DNA of 64,000 bases, taken from Acidobacteriota bacterium (GTDB taxonomy: Bacteria > Acidobacteriota > Vicinamibacteria > Vicinamibacterales > CAVVIG01). Made by a program: the position numbers and the translations under genes. Location of the stretch: assembly GCA_025463215.1 (NCBI GenBank), contig JAOBWF010000300.1, positions 1 to 64,000 of the forward strand. Reading direction: 5' to 3'. How positions within the stretch are numbered: the stretch's first letter is position 1; each line of letters starts with the position of its first letter. The notes under the pieces are model-generated. The model was given only the letters and a program-made list of their open reading frames with translations, was not told the origin of the DNA and ran no database searches. Positions 51,537 to 59,649 of this stretch are shown piece after piece.

Positions 51537-53189
51537 CTAACGGGGATCCATCCGCCACTCGGCGCCCGCCGTGGTCAATTTGCCGCGCAGCGCCATACGC
51601 CGGGCCGCCGGCCAGCTCACGAGCAGCGGGCCGGGTCCAGCGCTGCGCGCATCCGCGTAGAGTGCCGAGCCCATGTGCAACGCGGTGCATTGCTCGACCG
51701 CCGACAGCTCGCCGGAGTCCCACGGGGTTTCAATCTCATCGTGCACATGGATGCCATCAGCCTCGACCCGCAGGGTGCGCTGGTGAACGACCGCCGGCCG
51801 CCGCTTCCGTTGGATCAGCACGCGGACCAAGGTTACCTTGAGCCAGCGGCTCACCATCGGCAGGCGCCCGACGGTCAGCGTCACCAGTCGGAACAGCATG
51901 AAGAGCGGCGAGCCGAAGACCTTCGTCTCGAGCGACTTCCACACGACGGTCGTCTGCAGCGTCGCGCCGGCGGGGGCATAAATGGCCTCCGGGGACCGTT
52001 GAAAATCCTGACTGATGAATCGTTCGGCGCCGCGTTCGAACATCAGGGCCGAGTGTCGCGCGGTCAGGCGCCGCGACGCCTTGTCGAACACCGACACGGT
52101 GCCGCCCTTGCTCACGCCGACGACGGCGTAGTACGCGGGCTCATTGACGACCCACAAGCCAGCTTCCGGAAAATAACGGCGAAACGGGTCCCGTTCATAT
52201 GGCAGGAGCTGAGTGTCGGCGAGCGATTCGGCGGCATCATGGGCGACGAGCACGTTGTTCAGCATCGGCATGAGGTTGAATTCGTCCATGCTCCAGACGC
52301 CGCAGACACGCCGATCGCACATCGAGCGCCGCAGCGCCGAGGCAATGCTGGCGCTCGCAGGCGAAACGGCCGCGAGCATCTCGAATCCGGCCGGGTAATA
52401 AAACTCCGTGTTGCGGCTGCCGTACTCGCCGCCGATCGTGCCGTCCGGATGGACGAAGTGCGCGAGGAAGTCCGCGAAGCCGGCGAGCGCGGCGCGCGTC
52501 CGTTCGCATCCGGTCAGCTTCCAGTAGGCAGCGAGGTAGAAAAACGCGTGGGTCCCATAGCCGATGTCGGCACCGCCATATTCAACCATCCAGCCTTCGG
52601 ATGACTGGTGCGCGAGGATGCGGTCGAGGAACACCCGCGCCCGTACTGAGAAACGCGGCGCGTCAAGCGTCCGCGCCGCGAGTTCCAGTGACGCAGCGGC
52701 CGCCGCCAGATGGTTCGACAGCATTCCGTGCGTCTCGTCGTGGTGGCAGAGCCAGTCACCGGCGCGCACGAGCGCGGCCTCGACCCGGCCCCGAAGGCGT
52801 GGCTCGAGCCGCTCGCCCCAGTGTGCGAGCGTGCTGCCCACGTAGAAACCCGTGAACGCCGTGGCTGCGAGGCACTGCTCGAACGGATACGCTTCGTCAT
52901 AGGCGCCGTTCGCGTGTTGCAGCGACACCCAATATTCCAGCGCCCAAGCGACCCACGACTCGACGGCGGGCGCATGAAACAGCTGGTTACCGGGGGCATC
53001 CAAATCGTGCAGCCGGGCCAGCGCGTAGACCCCCTCCTGAAACCGTGGGTAGGGAAAGTCCGTGAACTTCCAGGCCCAATGTGTCCGGGAAAAGCTGCCG
53101 CGCGTTCGGGAGTGCGGGTTTCGATCGAGCAGTGACACGAGACGCGCCGACTGCTCGACCGCCGCGTCGCGATACACGTCGACGCTCAC
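51537..53189 (-). CDS. Toroid-fold protein, possibly heparinase/alginate-lyase-like
   Basis: 550 residues, GTG 53189 (GTGA overlap). Helical first half with TDFPYPRFQEGVYALARLHD, YDEAYPFEQCLAATAF, GMLSNHLAAAAASLELAA, VEYGGADIGYGTHAFFYLAA and GGEYGSRNTEFYYPAGFEML, a pattern of repeated helix pairs with conserved aromatic and acidic residues as in (alpha/alpha)6 toroid lyases and epimerases. From about 340 on it becomes beta-rich (YYAVVGVSKGGTVSVFDK). No signal peptide. The His-rich HxHxD motif of the two heparinase-fold proteins is missing, so it is at best a distant relative. Function unknown; acting on the glycan made here is likely. Confidence 0.6.
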   Translation of the reverse strand: MSVDVYRDAAVEQSARLVSLLDRNPHSRTRGSFSRTHWAWKFTDFPYPRFQEGVYALARLHDLDAPGNQLFHAPAVESWVAWALEYWVSLQHANGAYDEAYPFEQCLAATAFTGFYVGSTLAHWGERLEPRLRGRVEAALVRAGDWLCHHDETHGMLSNHLAAAAASLELAARTLDAPRFSVRARVFLDRILAHQSSEGWMVEYGGADIGYGTHAFFYLAAYWKLTGCERTRAALAGFADFLAHFVHPDGTIGGEYGSRNTEFYYPAGFEMLAAVSPASASIASALRRSMCDRRVCGVWSMDEFNLMPMLNNVLVAHDAAESLADTQLLPYERDPFRRYFPEAGLWVVNEPAYYAVVGVSKGGTVSVFDKASRRLTARHSALMFERGAERFISQDFQRSPEAIYAPAGATLQTTVVWKSLETKVFGSPLFMLFRLVTLTVGRLPMVSRWLKVTLVRVLIQRKRRPAVVHQRTLRVEADGIHVHDEIETPWDSGELSAVEQCTALHMGSALYADARSAGPGPLLVSWPAARRMALRGKLTTAGAEWRMDPR

Positions 53190-54043
53190 CGCGTTGCCAC
53201 GTTGCGCGCGCGAATGACGGTCAGCAGGCCCAAGCGCCGACTGAGCCACCGATGCAACCACGCGGGTATCGGTACGGGAAGCGCCCTCGCCGGGAAAAAG
53301 AAATATTCGACCCGATCGACCTCGAAATACTCGGAGACCATTTGGCGAAGTTGTGCCGGCGTATAGGCCCGTCCCAACGGGTTATCCTCGCCGTCGTACA
53401 TGCGGACGATCTGTTCCGCGTCGGATCGCTGCAGCATCGACTCGCGGCCACGACCGCGCAACCGCACCACGCGGCCGATCAGCCAGATCGTCAATCGCAG
53501 CAGACCGGGATGACGGAGCAGAAAATTCCGGCGGTAGACGGAGAGACACAATGTCCCGGCCGGCCGCAAGACCCGGGAAAACTCGCGAATGGCCGTGGTC
53601 GGCTGCGGTGTGTGGTGAATCACTCCCTGGCAATTGATGTGATCGATCGATCCCGTCTCATAAGGCAGATCCTCGGCGTTGCCGACCCTCACCCGGGCCG
53701 ACAAGCCGAAGATTTCAAGCGAGCGCACCGTCAGGTCGACTGCGGCCTGGGTCAGGTCGCACGCCTCCAGGTTGGTGAATCCATGCCTGGCCAGATACCT
53801 CACCCAGAACCCGGGACCGCAGCCCACGTCCAGCGTCCGTCCGTTCGGATCGAGATCGCGCGTGAAGATGTCGGACGGCGACCCCGCAAGACAGTCCTCC
53901 ATGTAGACACGCTCGTGTTCGGCGAACCACTCGCGCGATCCGGTCGGGTGGCTGCCCTCGCCGACGAACAGCGGCGACGATTCCCAGAAGCTGCGCACCT
54001 CGTCGAGGGTCGGGCTTGCCGCCGGCTGGACTCGCTCGCTCAC
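53186..54043 (-). CDS. Class I SAM-dependent methyltransferase
   Basis: 285 residues from GTG 54043 (GTGA overlap; a GTG one codon earlier is equivalent). The start region FWESSPLFVGEGSHPTGSRE resembles a group of glycan-locus methyltransferases. TLDVGCGPGFWVRYLA (70-85) is the SAM loop, LEACDLTQAAVDL the acidic loop, and HINCQGVIHHTPQP motif IV. The C-terminal part (RRLGLLTVIRARN) is basic. Same subgroup as 58817 and the methyltransferase part of the 22982 fusion. Acceptor unknown. Confidence 0.85.
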   Translation of the reverse strand: MSERVQPAASPTLDEVRSFWESSPLFVGEGSHPTGSREWFAEHERVYMEDCLAGSPSDIFTRDLDPNGRTLDVGCGPGFWVRYLARHGFTNLEACDLTQAAVDLTVRSLEIFGLSARVRVGNAEDLPYETGSIDHINCQGVIHHTPQPTTAIREFSRVLRPAGTLCLSVYRRNFLLRHPGLLRLTIWLIGRVVRLRGRGRESMLQRSDAEQIVRMYDGEDNPLGRAYTPAQLRQMVSEYFEVDRVEYFFFPARALPVPIPAWLHRWLSRRLGLLTVIRARNVATR

Positions 54044-55056
54044 CACACGCGCGCCTGGCCGAGCGATTCCTCGTAGTAGTAGTGACGGCGCGCGGTGCGC
54101 GGGCCGTCACGATCGGCGAGCGACTGATCGAGCCGCCATACGTCCGCCTCGATGTGAAACACGTGTCCGAGCAGGAAGTAGCCGACGGTCAGGTTCACCC
54201 AGAGGATCAGCAGGAGGCCGGTGACCATCACGAGGAAGATCGAGACGTCATGCATCAGGAGGTTGCGAATCGCCCAGATGCCGAACACGAGAATGGCGGC
54301 GCTCAGCAACGCGATCGTCGGCACGATGATCCGGCCGATGCCCTGCAGCACGCCGAAGGCGACGTGGGACGCCATCAGCCGGCGAATTTTGCTCCAGTCG
54401 GTCCTGCCGCCGCGGCTCTTGCGCTCATCGCTATCGGCCGGCCAGCTGAGAATCGCGGGCACCTCGCCGATCCGGTGGCCGAGCGACATCAGGCGGTGAG
54501 CGATCTCGAGATGCAACTCCTTGCCGTCGTTCGCGAATCGCTGACCCTGGATGACCCACGCCCGGTAGGCGCGGGTCATGCCCGTAGTCATCGAGATGCT
54601 GGAGGGGTACAACATCCGCAGCAGCCGGTTCCCCCATCGGCTCAGCACGATGCGGAACCACGGCACGTTGCGGTAGCCGCCGCCCGCCACGTGCGGCGAC
54701 GCGAACACCGCGTCGATGCCGGCATGGCGATCGAGCGCGTCCAGCATGACCTGGACGATGTCCTGTCCCCACGAGAGATCTGCCTCGGTCGTGACGATGA
54801 TGTCACCGCCGGCCTCGGCAAAGCCGGTCCGCATCGCGCGGCCCCGGCCGAAGTTGGCCTTGTGCGTGAAAATGCGGAACCGATCGTCGGTCCCGATCGC
54901 GCGCGCCGCCGCCGCGACCGTGCGGTCGGTGCTGCCGTCGTTGATGATGAGCACTTCCGCGGGCACGCTGAGGGCGTCGAGGCAGGCCCGCAGCTGGCCG
55001 ACGGCGCCGCCAATGCCCGCCTCTTCGTTGAATGCCGGACAGATGATGCTGACCAT
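54040..55056 (-). CDS. Family 2 glycosyltransferase with two C-terminal helices
   Basis: 338 residues. SIICPAFNEEAGI, INDGSTDRTV and TTEADLSWGQDI (EAD in place of DxD) mark the GT-A core. DWSKIRRLMASHVAFGVL precedes helices at about 240-262 and 272-292; the tail (HIEADVWRLDQSL) is long and charged. The overall plan is like polyprenyl-phosphate glycosyltransferases, but the sequence differs from the three GtrB-like copies. Start ATG 55056 shares one base with the third asparagine synthase homologue stop (TGATG). Could supply the donor for the 47071 GT-C protein; inference. Confidence 0.82.
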   Translation of the reverse strand: MVSIICPAFNEEAGIGGAVGQLRACLDALSVPAEVLIINDGSTDRTVAAAARAIGTDDRFRIFTHKANFGRGRAMRTGFAEAGGDIIVTTEADLSWGQDIVQVMLDALDRHAGIDAVFASPHVAGGGYRNVPWFRIVLSRWGNRLLRMLYPSSISMTTGMTRAYRAWVIQGQRFANDGKELHLEIAHRLMSLGHRIGEVPAILSWPADSDERKSRGGRTDWSKIRRLMASHVAFGVLQGIGRIIVPTIALLSAAILVFGIWAIRNLLMHDVSIFLVMVTGLLLILWVNLTVGYFLLGHVFHIEADVWRLDQSLADRDGPRTARRHYYYEESLGQARVW

Positions 55057-57056
55057 CAGAAGCAGTCTTCGCGGCCTTCAATCCAGGAGGCATGCCAGAG
55101 CACCGCGTTGAGCACCGTCCACAATTGGAAGCTGTAGCCGCCGGCGCCGTCCATCTGCCGCTTGAGCAGATCGGTGAAATAACCGTTGTCGAAGAAGCCG
55201 TCGCGCGCGAGCTCCGAGCGCTCGAACGCCGCGAGACTGCGCCGACCGAAGTCCCCTTCCCGGAACCACTCTTCCATCGGCGCGCCGAACCCCTGCTTGC
55301 GGCGGTAAATCAGATCGTGATCGATGTACGGCTCCGCCGCGCGCTTCAGCACGTGCTTGCCGACGCCGTCCTTCAACTTATAGGCGGCCGGCAGCCGGGT
55401 CGCGAACTCGACGACGTCGTGATCGAGAAACGGCACGCGCGCCTCGATGCCATGGGCCATCGTGAGCTTGTCGACGCGCATCAGCAGATGCTCGGGCAGG
55501 CGCAGCTTCATCTCCATGTACGGTATCTTCTGCAGCACCGTCGGCTCGCTCACCTCGCCGTCGAGCCCGCCCAGATATTCGCGGACCACCGCATCGCTGT
55601 GTAGGGTGGCGTGGCCGCCGGGCATCAGGTTCTCGATCGGACAGTCGACCTCCTGCCGAAATGGCGCGCGATCGGGCGTGAGCCGCTGCCGCATCTCGCC
55701 CCACCAGCACACCGCGCCGCCCCAGAACAGTTCCTGTCCGGTTTCCGCGCGCCGCTGGATCTCCCGATCCTCGCCGTTCATGCCGGGCGTACGCGCTTTG
55801 AGGTGGGGCAGGAAGCGGCGCCATCCCTGCGTCCCGTCCCGCGCCGGCCGGTATACCGTCTCGTACTTGTCACGGTAATGTTCGCACCACCAGTAGCCGA
55901 GGAAATTCTCGTCGGCGCCTTCCCCCACCTGGACGACGGTCGTGCCCGTCTGCTTCACCAGCCGGGCGAGAAAGTACAACGGGATGCAGACGTTATCGGC
56001 GATCGGCTCGTCCTGCAGCCTGACGAGCAACGGCAAAAACTGCTGCGCCTCGCGTCCGTTGATCAGCGTCTCGTGATGATCGGTCTTGTAGCGGGCCGCG
56101 ACGCGCCGCGCGAACTGGAATTCGTTGTAGTCCTCGTTCCCCTCGTAGCCAATCGTGAACGTCGTCACGGGGCGGCTCATCAGCTCGCTCATGAGCGCCA
56201 CGTTCAACGACGAGTCGACGCCGCCCGACAGCAGTACGCCGAACGGCACATCGGACACCATCCGCCTGGCAATCGACTGTTTGAGCAGTCGCGTCAACTC
56301 CGCGACCGCCTCGTCTTCGCTGAGATCCGTTTCGGTGAGCGCCTGCGACCGCGACGGGCGGCAATCCCACCACGATCTGGCGCGGGCGTGGCCGTGCTGG
56401 TCGATCGTGACCAGGTGCCCGGCGGGCAGCTTGAAAATGCCGCGAAACAACGTCAGCGGCGCGGGAGTGACAATGAACGTGAGGTAGTGCCAAAACGCGG
56501 TGCGATCCATTTCCGGCGACACATCGGGATGTGCGAGCAGGGCGCGGATCTCCGACGCGAACAGCCATTCACCGCCGCGGGTGCGCGTGATGTAAAGCGG
56601 CTTGATGCCGACACGATCGCGGACCAGGTGCACAACCGGTCGATCGCGGTCGCGTGCATCGTACACCGCGAAGGCGAACATGCCGAAGAATCGGTTGACG
56701 CAATCAACGCCCCACTCCTCGTAGGCGTGAAGCAGGACCTCTGTGTCTGAATGGTCAGTGCGCCAGCGGTACTTGCCCAGCGCCGACAACTCGCGGCGGA
56801 TTGCCGCGTGATTGTAGATCTCGCCGTTGAAGGTCAGCGCAACCGTGCCGGCGTCGTTCAGCATCGGTTGCGACGCTGCATCGGAGAGATCGATGATCGA
56901 CAGCCGCCGATGGCCGAGGACGCACGATCGATCCGGCGCCGACCACAATCCATGGCCGTCGGGGCCGCGGTGCGACATGCGATCGCGCATCCGCGACACG
57001 ATGTCCGGACCGACGGTGGCTCCGCCGGGCTTGAAAGCGCCGACTATTCCGCACAT
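55056..57056 (-). CDS. Asparagine synthase family amidotransferase, copy 3
   Basis: 666 residues, ATG 57056. CGIVGAFKPGG with Cys2; HRGPDGHG, GHRRLSIIDLSDA, FNGEIYNHAAIRREL; LLSGGVDSSL; GEGADENFLGYWW; RRKQGFGAPMEEW. It is closest to copy 1 (for example TDHSDTEV, HAxEEWGxDC and RVDKxTMxxGxEARVPFLDH are shared), while copy 2 is more distant. A one-base gap separates it from the unknown pair at 57058. Presumed role: glutamine-dependent amidation of a sugar carboxylate. Confidence 0.85.
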   Translation of the reverse strand: MCGIVGAFKPGGATVGPDIVSRMRDRMSHRGPDGHGLWSAPDRSCVLGHRRLSIIDLSDAASQPMLNDAGTVALTFNGEIYNHAAIRRELSALGKYRWRTDHSDTEVLLHAYEEWGVDCVNRFFGMFAFAVYDARDRDRPVVHLVRDRVGIKPLYITRTRGGEWLFASEIRALLAHPDVSPEMDRTAFWHYLTFIVTPAPLTLFRGIFKLPAGHLVTIDQHGHARARSWWDCRPSRSQALTETDLSEDEAVAELTRLLKQSIARRMVSDVPFGVLLSGGVDSSLNVALMSELMSRPVTTFTIGYEGNEDYNEFQFARRVAARYKTDHHETLINGREAQQFLPLLVRLQDEPIADNVCIPLYFLARLVKQTGTTVVQVGEGADENFLGYWWCEHYRDKYETVYRPARDGTQGWRRFLPHLKARTPGMNGEDREIQRRAETGQELFWGGAVCWWGEMRQRLTPDRAPFRQEVDCPIENLMPGGHATLHSDAVVREYLGGLDGEVSEPTVLQKIPYMEMKLRLPEHLLMRVDKLTMAHGIEARVPFLDHDVVEFATRLPAAYKLKDGVGKHVLKRAAEPYIDHDLIYRRKQGFGAPMEEWFREGDFGRRSLAAFERSELARDGFFDNGYFTDLLKRQMDGAGGYSFQLWTVLNAVLWHASWIEGREDCF

Positions 57057-57057
57057 G

Positions 57058-58002
57058 TTATTTCGGCCTCACCACGAAGCGGCGCCAGCCCCGGGTCATG
57101 AATTCGTACTGGTGCTGCAACTCGCCGATGCGGCGATCTCTGATGGCGACGGTCTCGGCGTGTTCGGCCTGCTGGCTGGCGAGCATGCGGTCGCGCAGAC
57201 CCACTGCCTCGATCAGTTCGGTGACGCGCTGCTCGAGCGCGGCGAACGCATGATCGCGATGGCCCAGCGCCGGATGGAAGACGCTCTCTGCGTAGCTCAC
57301 AAATTCGCTCGCAGCGACGCGCAATCCAGCCGCGGATGGCAGCATCGGGATCGGCGATGCGTCGTCGTATGCAGTGAGCTTGCTCCCGAGATGGTGCTCG
57401 AGAATCGCCAGGTCGGCGGCCGCGGGCTGATGATCATCCACGTGACGGGTTCCGGACTGCTGCCACCGGTCATAAAACTCGTCGATCAGCCGGCGACAGG
57501 CGCTGATATATTCGGCCACCTTGCGGGGGCGATCCATGCGGGCGAGCAGGTGATCGAGATCAAACCGGTAGACATACGGATGGGGCAAGGTGTGAGCGAG
57601 CAACAACCCGACGCCGAGGAACAGCGCGACGCGCTGTTCGAAAAGCGATTGCACCTGTTCGTTGTACAGGCTGTGCGCCTCGGAGCCGATCGCGCTCGCG
57701 AACTTGCGCGCCAAAATCCACTGCAAGGCTGGAGGAGACTCGAGGAAATAATTCATCTCCAGAGGCCCGCTGTCACCGTGCGCGTGGAGAACGCGCTCAC
57801 GCAGCCAGCCGCGCGTGGACAGCCATTCGCAAGTTGACCGAGACGCAATCGCGTGCAGGCGGTCGCGTGTGACGACGTGCTCCAGGCGATCACAGAGTGC
57901 TGCCAGCGGAGTTCGATCCTCCACCCCGGAGTTGACGATCAGCAACACGTTGCCCGGCGGCAGCCGAAGTTCTGGCCACGTGGTGACGCCGACCTCAGTC
58001 AC
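57058..58002 (-). CDS. Unrecognised protein, member A of a tandem paralogous pair
   Basis: 314 residues, GTG 58002 (GTGA overlap). I do not recognise the family. It opens with GNVLLIVNSGVEDRTPL and contains LEMNYFLESPPALQWIL, NEQVQSLFEQRVALFLG, AHTLPHPYVYRFDLDHLL and RRLIDEFYDRWQQSG, each matched in member B (57999-58820). The core (about 20-185) is alpha/beta and suggests a Rossmann-like start followed by helices. The C-terminal ~60 residues (RVTELIEAVGLRDRM...RRIGELQHQYEF) look like a coiled coil. No signal peptide or membrane helix. Lies between a methyltransferase and an amidotransferase gene. Confidence 0.75.
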   Translation of the reverse strand: MTEVGVTTWPELRLPPGNVLLIVNSGVEDRTPLAALCDRLEHVVTRDRLHAIASRSTCEWLSTRGWLRERVLHAHGDSGPLEMNYFLESPPALQWILARKFASAIGSEAHSLYNEQVQSLFEQRVALFLGVGLLLAHTLPHPYVYRFDLDHLLARMDRPRKVAEYISACRRLIDEFYDRWQQSGTRHVDDHQPAAADLAILEHHLGSKLTAYDDASPIPMLPSAAGLRVAASEFVSYAESVFHPALGHRDHAFAALEQRVTELIEAVGLRDRMLASQQAEHAETVAIRDRRIGELQHQYEFMTRGWRRFVVRPK

Positions 58003-58820
58003 TCGTGCACGATCCGCCACAGAAGCTGCCGCGTGCGTCTGAACCTGGTCTTGAGCTCGCCGTCGAGCCGTCTGATCGCCTGGTCGCGAACCTGTATTTC
58101 GCGCACCAACGTGTCTCCCAACCGGACCACCAAGGCCGCAGCCGCCGCACCGTCAGCCATGTCGGGGGACAAGCGCACCGGAGCGTTCTCGTCGAATTGA
58201 ACGATCCCATCGCCCATGCTCGCCCGAACCGCACTCATGACGTCGGTCCGATCCATGTCGTCCGAATGACTCGGTCGTCCGGTTGCCTCCCACAAGGCGT
58301 AGCAGGTGGCCACCATGTCGCGAGCGCGCGATTCGTACTGAGCCAGCCTACGTTCGCGTCCCAGCCGATGGCACACGGCGGCGAGGTCGAACATGTACAG
58401 TTCCGGCAGCGGCAGTGCGTGCGCCACGAATACGCCGTGGCGCAGGAATGCAGCGACCCGTTGTTCGAAGACGTACTTCACCTCTTCGTTGTGCCGGCCG
58501 TGAGCAGCGGTGCCGATGACGAGGCCGAAGGCACGCTCGCCGGTCCAGCCGAGAACCGCCGGCGATTCGAGGAAGTGATTCAGCTCGAGTTCGTTGCCGG
58601 CCTGATCGCACGACGCGATGACTCTGGTCTCGGGGATTCCGCGGGTCGCGAGCCATCCGACCCACGACGACGGCGCGATCGCGTAGATCGTATGCGAGTG
58701 TCCAAGACGCTCGATCACGTCGGCGGCGATCGCCTCCTCGCTGGCGGTCGAGTTGACGATCAGCAGGGCGTCGCCAGCAATACTCGCGACCTCGGCCCAA
58801 CTCGCCAGGCGTGAGCTCAC
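57999..58820 (-). CDS. Unrecognised protein, member B of a tandem paralogous pair
   Basis: 273 residues, GTG 58820 (GTGA overlap with the methyltransferase stop). Shares with member A: DALLIVNS, LELNHFLESPAVLGW, IGTAAHGRHNEEVKYVFEQR, AFLRHGVFVAHALPLPELY, MFDLAAV and YALWEATG. Invariant FLESP, NE-x-V-x-x-x-FEQRVA and AH-x-LP-x-P-x-x-Y-x-FDL suggest a conserved active or binding site. The tail (DTLVREIQVRDQAIRRLDGEL) again looks like a coiled coil and is basic at its end. I know no family with this signature; function not assigned. Confidence 0.75.
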   Translation of the reverse strand: MSSRLASWAEVASIAGDALLIVNSTASEEAIAADVIERLGHSHTIYAIAPSSWVGWLATRGIPETRVIASCDQAGNELELNHFLESPAVLGWTGERAFGLVIGTAAHGRHNEEVKYVFEQRVAAFLRHGVFVAHALPLPELYMFDLAAVCHRLGRERRLAQYESRARDMVATCYALWEATGRPSHSDDMDRTDVMSAVRASMGDGIVQFDENAPVRLSPDMADGAAAAALVVRLGDTLVREIQVRDQAIRRLDGELKTRFRRTRQLLWRIVHE

Positions 58821-59611
58821 TTCCGACCCTTCAGCATCAAGTAGAAGCCGAGGCGGCTCGCCATCCAGCTCCAGAACTCGGGCGGGTAATCATCGAACGG
58901 AATAAGCGGCAGCTGATCCGGCGTCAGGTTGCGGACGATCAAGTCGTCAATCGCGAAGCGCGCAAACGCCTGTCGCAGCGTCTCTGGCGTTTGATGGTAC
59001 GTGCGCGGGTAGCCAAATCCGTCAGTGAACCAGTCGACCAGCCGGCGCGGTCCAAGCAGCTGCTCCAGATCGCAGACGATGCCGTAGTAGTACAGCGTCT
59101 TGACGTAGTAGTGGAGGCTCTGCCGGTTGTAGAACATGGTGATGACGCGGCCACCGGGTTTAAGAACCCGGTGAATCTCCGCGATCGCGCCGTCGAGATC
59201 TTCCACCAGGAGCAGCACGCCGAACGAGTAAACCAGGTCGAACGACTCGGATGCATACGGCAGACGCGTGGCGTTGGCCTGCACCACCGGCACCGTACCG
59301 CCGGTGACGACCTCGGTGAACCGACGTGATATCTCACAATGCTTCGGCGTCAGGTCGCAACCGAACGTATGCGCGCCGGCCGCCGCGAACTGCGACAGAT
59401 CGGCGCCCTGGCCACAGCCGATCTCGAGCACGCGCCGACCACGCCACGCCTGGAAGTCCACGAACTCGCGAATGAACGGGTACAGGGTGTACCGATGTGC
59501 CAACGCCGCCGCGCAGTACGACGGCGACAAGAACGCTTCGTCCTTGACGTAGCGCTGCGCCAGTTCGTCGTCGGACTCTTGGTAGTAGCGTTGAACGTCG
59601 GTTGGAGTCAT
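58817..59611 (-). CDS. Class I SAM-dependent methyltransferase
   Basis: 264 residues, ATG 59611. YYQESDDELAQRYVKDEAFLS begins the domain; VLEIGCGQGADLSQFAAAG (61-79) is the SAM loop, CDLTPKHCE the acidic loop, FDLVYSFGVLLLV motif IV and HRVLKPGGRVITMFYNR a late strand. Close to the methyltransferase part of the 22982 fusion (VLEIGxGxGxDLSQFA, RVLKPGGR). The tail has several aromatic residues (PPEFWSWMASRLGFYLML), perhaps membrane-associated. Divergent from the plus-strand gene at 59650 with 38 bases between. Confidence 0.85.
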   Translation of the reverse strand: MTPTDVQRYYQESDDELAQRYVKDEAFLSPSYCAAALAHRYTLYPFIREFVDFQAWRGRRVLEIGCGQGADLSQFAAAGAHTFGCDLTPKHCEISRRFTEVVTGGTVPVVQANATRLPYASESFDLVYSFGVLLLVEDLDGAIAEIHRVLKPGGRVITMFYNRQSLHYYVKTLYYYGIVCDLEQLLGPRRLVDWFTDGFGYPRTYHQTPETLRQAFARFAIDDLIVRNLTPDQLPLIPFDDYPPEFWSWMASRLGFYLMLKGRK

Positions 59612-59649
59612 GAAATGAATTGATGAGAGAATGCGTCGGAGGCGATGCG

